A stretch of 64,000 bases of DNA from Rhodamnia argentea. Its lineage: Eukaryota > Streptophyta > Magnoliopsida > Myrtales > Myrtaceae. The stretch covers positions 16,643,095-16,707,094 of the forward strand of contig NC_063160.1 in the NCBI RefSeq assembly GCF_020921035.1, given 5' to 3'. How positions within the stretch are numbered: position 1 is the stretch's first letter; each line of letters opens with the position of its first letter. Positions 62,215-64,000 of this stretch are shown here, piece after piece. The notes beneath the pieces are model-generated. The model was given only the letters and a program-made list of their open reading frames with translations, had not been told where the DNA came from and searched no databases. The position numbers and the translations under genes are program-made.

Positions 62215-63278
62215 ATGACGGACGGTCACCTCTTCAACAACATCTCTCTCGGAGGCCGCGGAGGCTCTGTAAGTTTTCCCCTCCCCAATCTCCTTCTGTT
62301 TTGCGCTCATCGTCCTTCGTTTCGAGACCTCTCCGACTCCTTCTCCTCGGCGGGGGAAAGGCGCGGCGATTTTTGGGCTTCGGTGTAGCGGTTCCTCTTC
62401 GTTTGTTCGTGATGCGATTTTTTTCGAAACCCTAGCTTGTTCGAATTCAGGAGAGTAGCGTTGTTGTGCCGCTGCATTTGGTGGCTGGCGGCTGGGAACG
62501 AAAGAATGGTTACGACTTCTGGGGATTGTTGCCGTTGTCCATCGCCGCCAGTGAAACACTAATTGATAGTTTCTTTTGATTCAATTGTTTAAGATGGTCT
62601 GGTCGAGTTGAGTTTTGGTTGACCCTGTTGGTGTTTCGCTGGCTCAGAGGATTTTGGTAGGGAGTGTCTCATTTGCGTGTTTTGGCCCGTTCACTCGTGT
62701 AAAAAACCCTAGTCCAGTCCCTTGCCCTGCGGTTGTTATTGAATTCCGTCGTAGCCTCGTTTCTGAAGGTTATCCTGATTTCTTTGCCTCGTTCTAAGAG
62801 AAGTGGGATTAATTTGGCGGAGCTAATGCTGCTTCTTTAGTTTTTGTCCAATAGTGAAACCCTAGGTCCTTTATTGAGGTTTCGATCTGCATTGCAGAAC
62901 CCTGGACAGATAAAGATCTTTTCAGGAGGGATTTCATGGAGGAGACAAGGAGGCGGCAAAGCAGTTGAAGTCGATAAATCTGACATTGTGGGGGTGACCT
63001 GGATGAAGGTGCCGAGGACAAATCAATTAGGTATTCGAACCAAAGATGGTTTAAATTATAAGTTCACTGGATTCCGAGACCAGGTATCATTGTGTTTTTT
63101 CTTTTTGAAATTGTTCATGTAGGCTTATAAAGCCTGGAAATTAACGGGCATAATTGAGAACTCCTTTTGCAGGATGTTACTAGTTTGACCAGTTTTTTCC
63201 AAAATACCTGCGGGATAACCCCAGAGGAGAAACAGCTTTCTGTGAGTGGCCGGAATTGGGGAGAAGTTGATTTGAGCG
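62215..63278 (+). CDS. SSRP1: FACT complex subunit SSRP1, 5' part
   Basis: The first three exons are visible: 62215-62268, 62898-63083 and 63173-63278, all with GT-AG borders. They encode [18 protein letters not shown], then [35 protein letters not shown]...KFTGFRDQ, then [35 protein letters not shown]. This is the N-terminal domain of SSRP1, which with SPT16 forms the FACT histone chaperone that assists transcription and replication through nucleosomes. The gene continues past the window; about 115 residues are covered out of roughly 640 in the family. Confidence 0.95.
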
Positions 63279-64000
63279 GTCAGTGATCTCTTCTTTCCTC
63301 AGTTTACAGAAATGTTTATGTTGTTCTCATAGAATTGCTATGGCTTCATTCTTTATTTATATGTTATTGATTTGCTTTTATTGAAGACAAATTTTCATCT
63401 ACCAAAGATCAGCATCTCCTCTTTTTGTAAAATAGGCTCTAATGTAGGTCAAATTGCAATGTTGAGATGTCTCAACAATTAACCTGATTAAGCGAAGGTC
63501 CAACTTTGTCAGTTTTTCTTCTCTATGTGGGAATAGACAACATGGCATCCACAGTCCTATGGTTTTCTTGTTTAAGCTTACCTTAGGACCTCTAAGATTG
63601 TCTTCTGGGTCTATATATACTGTTGATAAACATCAATAGTCAAGACTCCAACGTGTCAATTATGCTATCCAACACTGAGAATTCTTTTGAGGGGACATAT
63701 TCATAAAGGAGTGTAGAATCTTGTTGATATTGTCTTGCAAATAGGCATCCTCTAACCTCCACACGGCATTGCTCCGTCATGCGTTCGTCCATCATGCCTC
63801 GTGGCACGGCAGCACCCTTACTATTGAAATTGTTCGTATTCCCATTTTTGACGGCAATGTTTTATTTGATAAGGAACTCCGGTTTCCTTTTCTTGTCACA
63901 CTGTCTTTTCACCTCTTTTTTTTTTTTTTTCCTTTCTAATAAAGGCTAAAGCTTTGTAAAGCACTTAATGATAAAGAGAAATGCAGCTAACATAGTATGC
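63279..64000 (+). other. SSRP1 intron 3 (runs off the window)
   Basis: Begins with donor gtcagtg after the split Gly codon. No further SSRP1 exon was recognised before 64000. The middle part (63600-63850) reads like inserted repeat DNA, but no boundaries are clear. Confidence 0.7.

Noticed and set aside
62107-62559. 150-codon ORF on the minus strand over the SSRP1 5' end
   Set aside because: It overlaps exon 1, leader and intron 1 of SSRP1 on the other strand, is low-complexity (Arg/Glu from CT repeats) and has no domain.

Overview
The window is plant nuclear DNA from a eudicot. It shows multi-exon genes with GT-AG introns, plant-only families (LRR receptor kinase with island-free ectodomain, WRKY, WRINKLED-type AP2, plant cysteine oxidase), a Ty3/gypsy retroelement, hAT-type and foldback non-autonomous elements, and GA/CT microsatellites in gene leaders. 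A woody eudicot such as a Myrtaceae species would fit, but the sequence does not prove it. Several genes below begin at the first ATG after an in-frame stop. No CRISPR, rRNA or convincing tRNA gene was seen.

Layout. 0.8-17.7 kb is a small minus-strand cluster of MIK2-like LRR receptor kinases. One copy is intact and unusual because it carries two N-terminal caps (790-3648). One tiny kinase fragment is split by a 9.67-kb Ty3/gypsy element (4635-14301, 5-bp target duplication). One copy is damaged, with one stop, one frameshift and an exact 216-bp triple-LRR duplication (15065-17689). At 18.8-20.7 kb is a group IIb WRKY factor whose usual leucine-zipper exon was not found. At 23.6-26.8 kb is a complete plant cysteine oxidase, the enzyme that makes ERF-VII stability oxygen-dependent. 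27-33 kb is gene-poor and holds a hAT-like element with 8-bp target duplication plus several short tandem repeats.

At 33.5-38.1 kb is a full 351-residue V-ATPase subunit d gene (10 exons), followed at 39.9-46.7 kb by a complete F-box/WD40 gene resembling Arabidopsis FBX2 (8 exons). Then comes a remarkable duplication mosaic (47.06-54.6 kb): the tail of the V-ATPase gene, a decayed second F-box/WD40 gene lacking its F-box exon, a broken copy of the last exon of the next gene, and a third copy of the last F-box/WD40 exon. It ends at the intact WRI4-like AP2 gene (55255-57305, minus), which keeps the 9-nt micro-exon of its family. Inside the decayed F-box/WD40 copy, exon 5 is replaced by about 640 bp of foreign DNA with about 100-bp inverted arms and an internally repeated ORF. 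After a 5-kb gene desert, the window closes with the first three exons of SSRP1, the FACT histone chaperone subunit (62215 onward).

The genes are independent housekeeping, signalling and transcription genes, not an operon or pathway. The strongest unexplained structures are the double-capped receptor kinase, the stepwise duplication mosaic with its foldback insertion, and the retroelement whose two LTRs differ almost only by tiny deletions.
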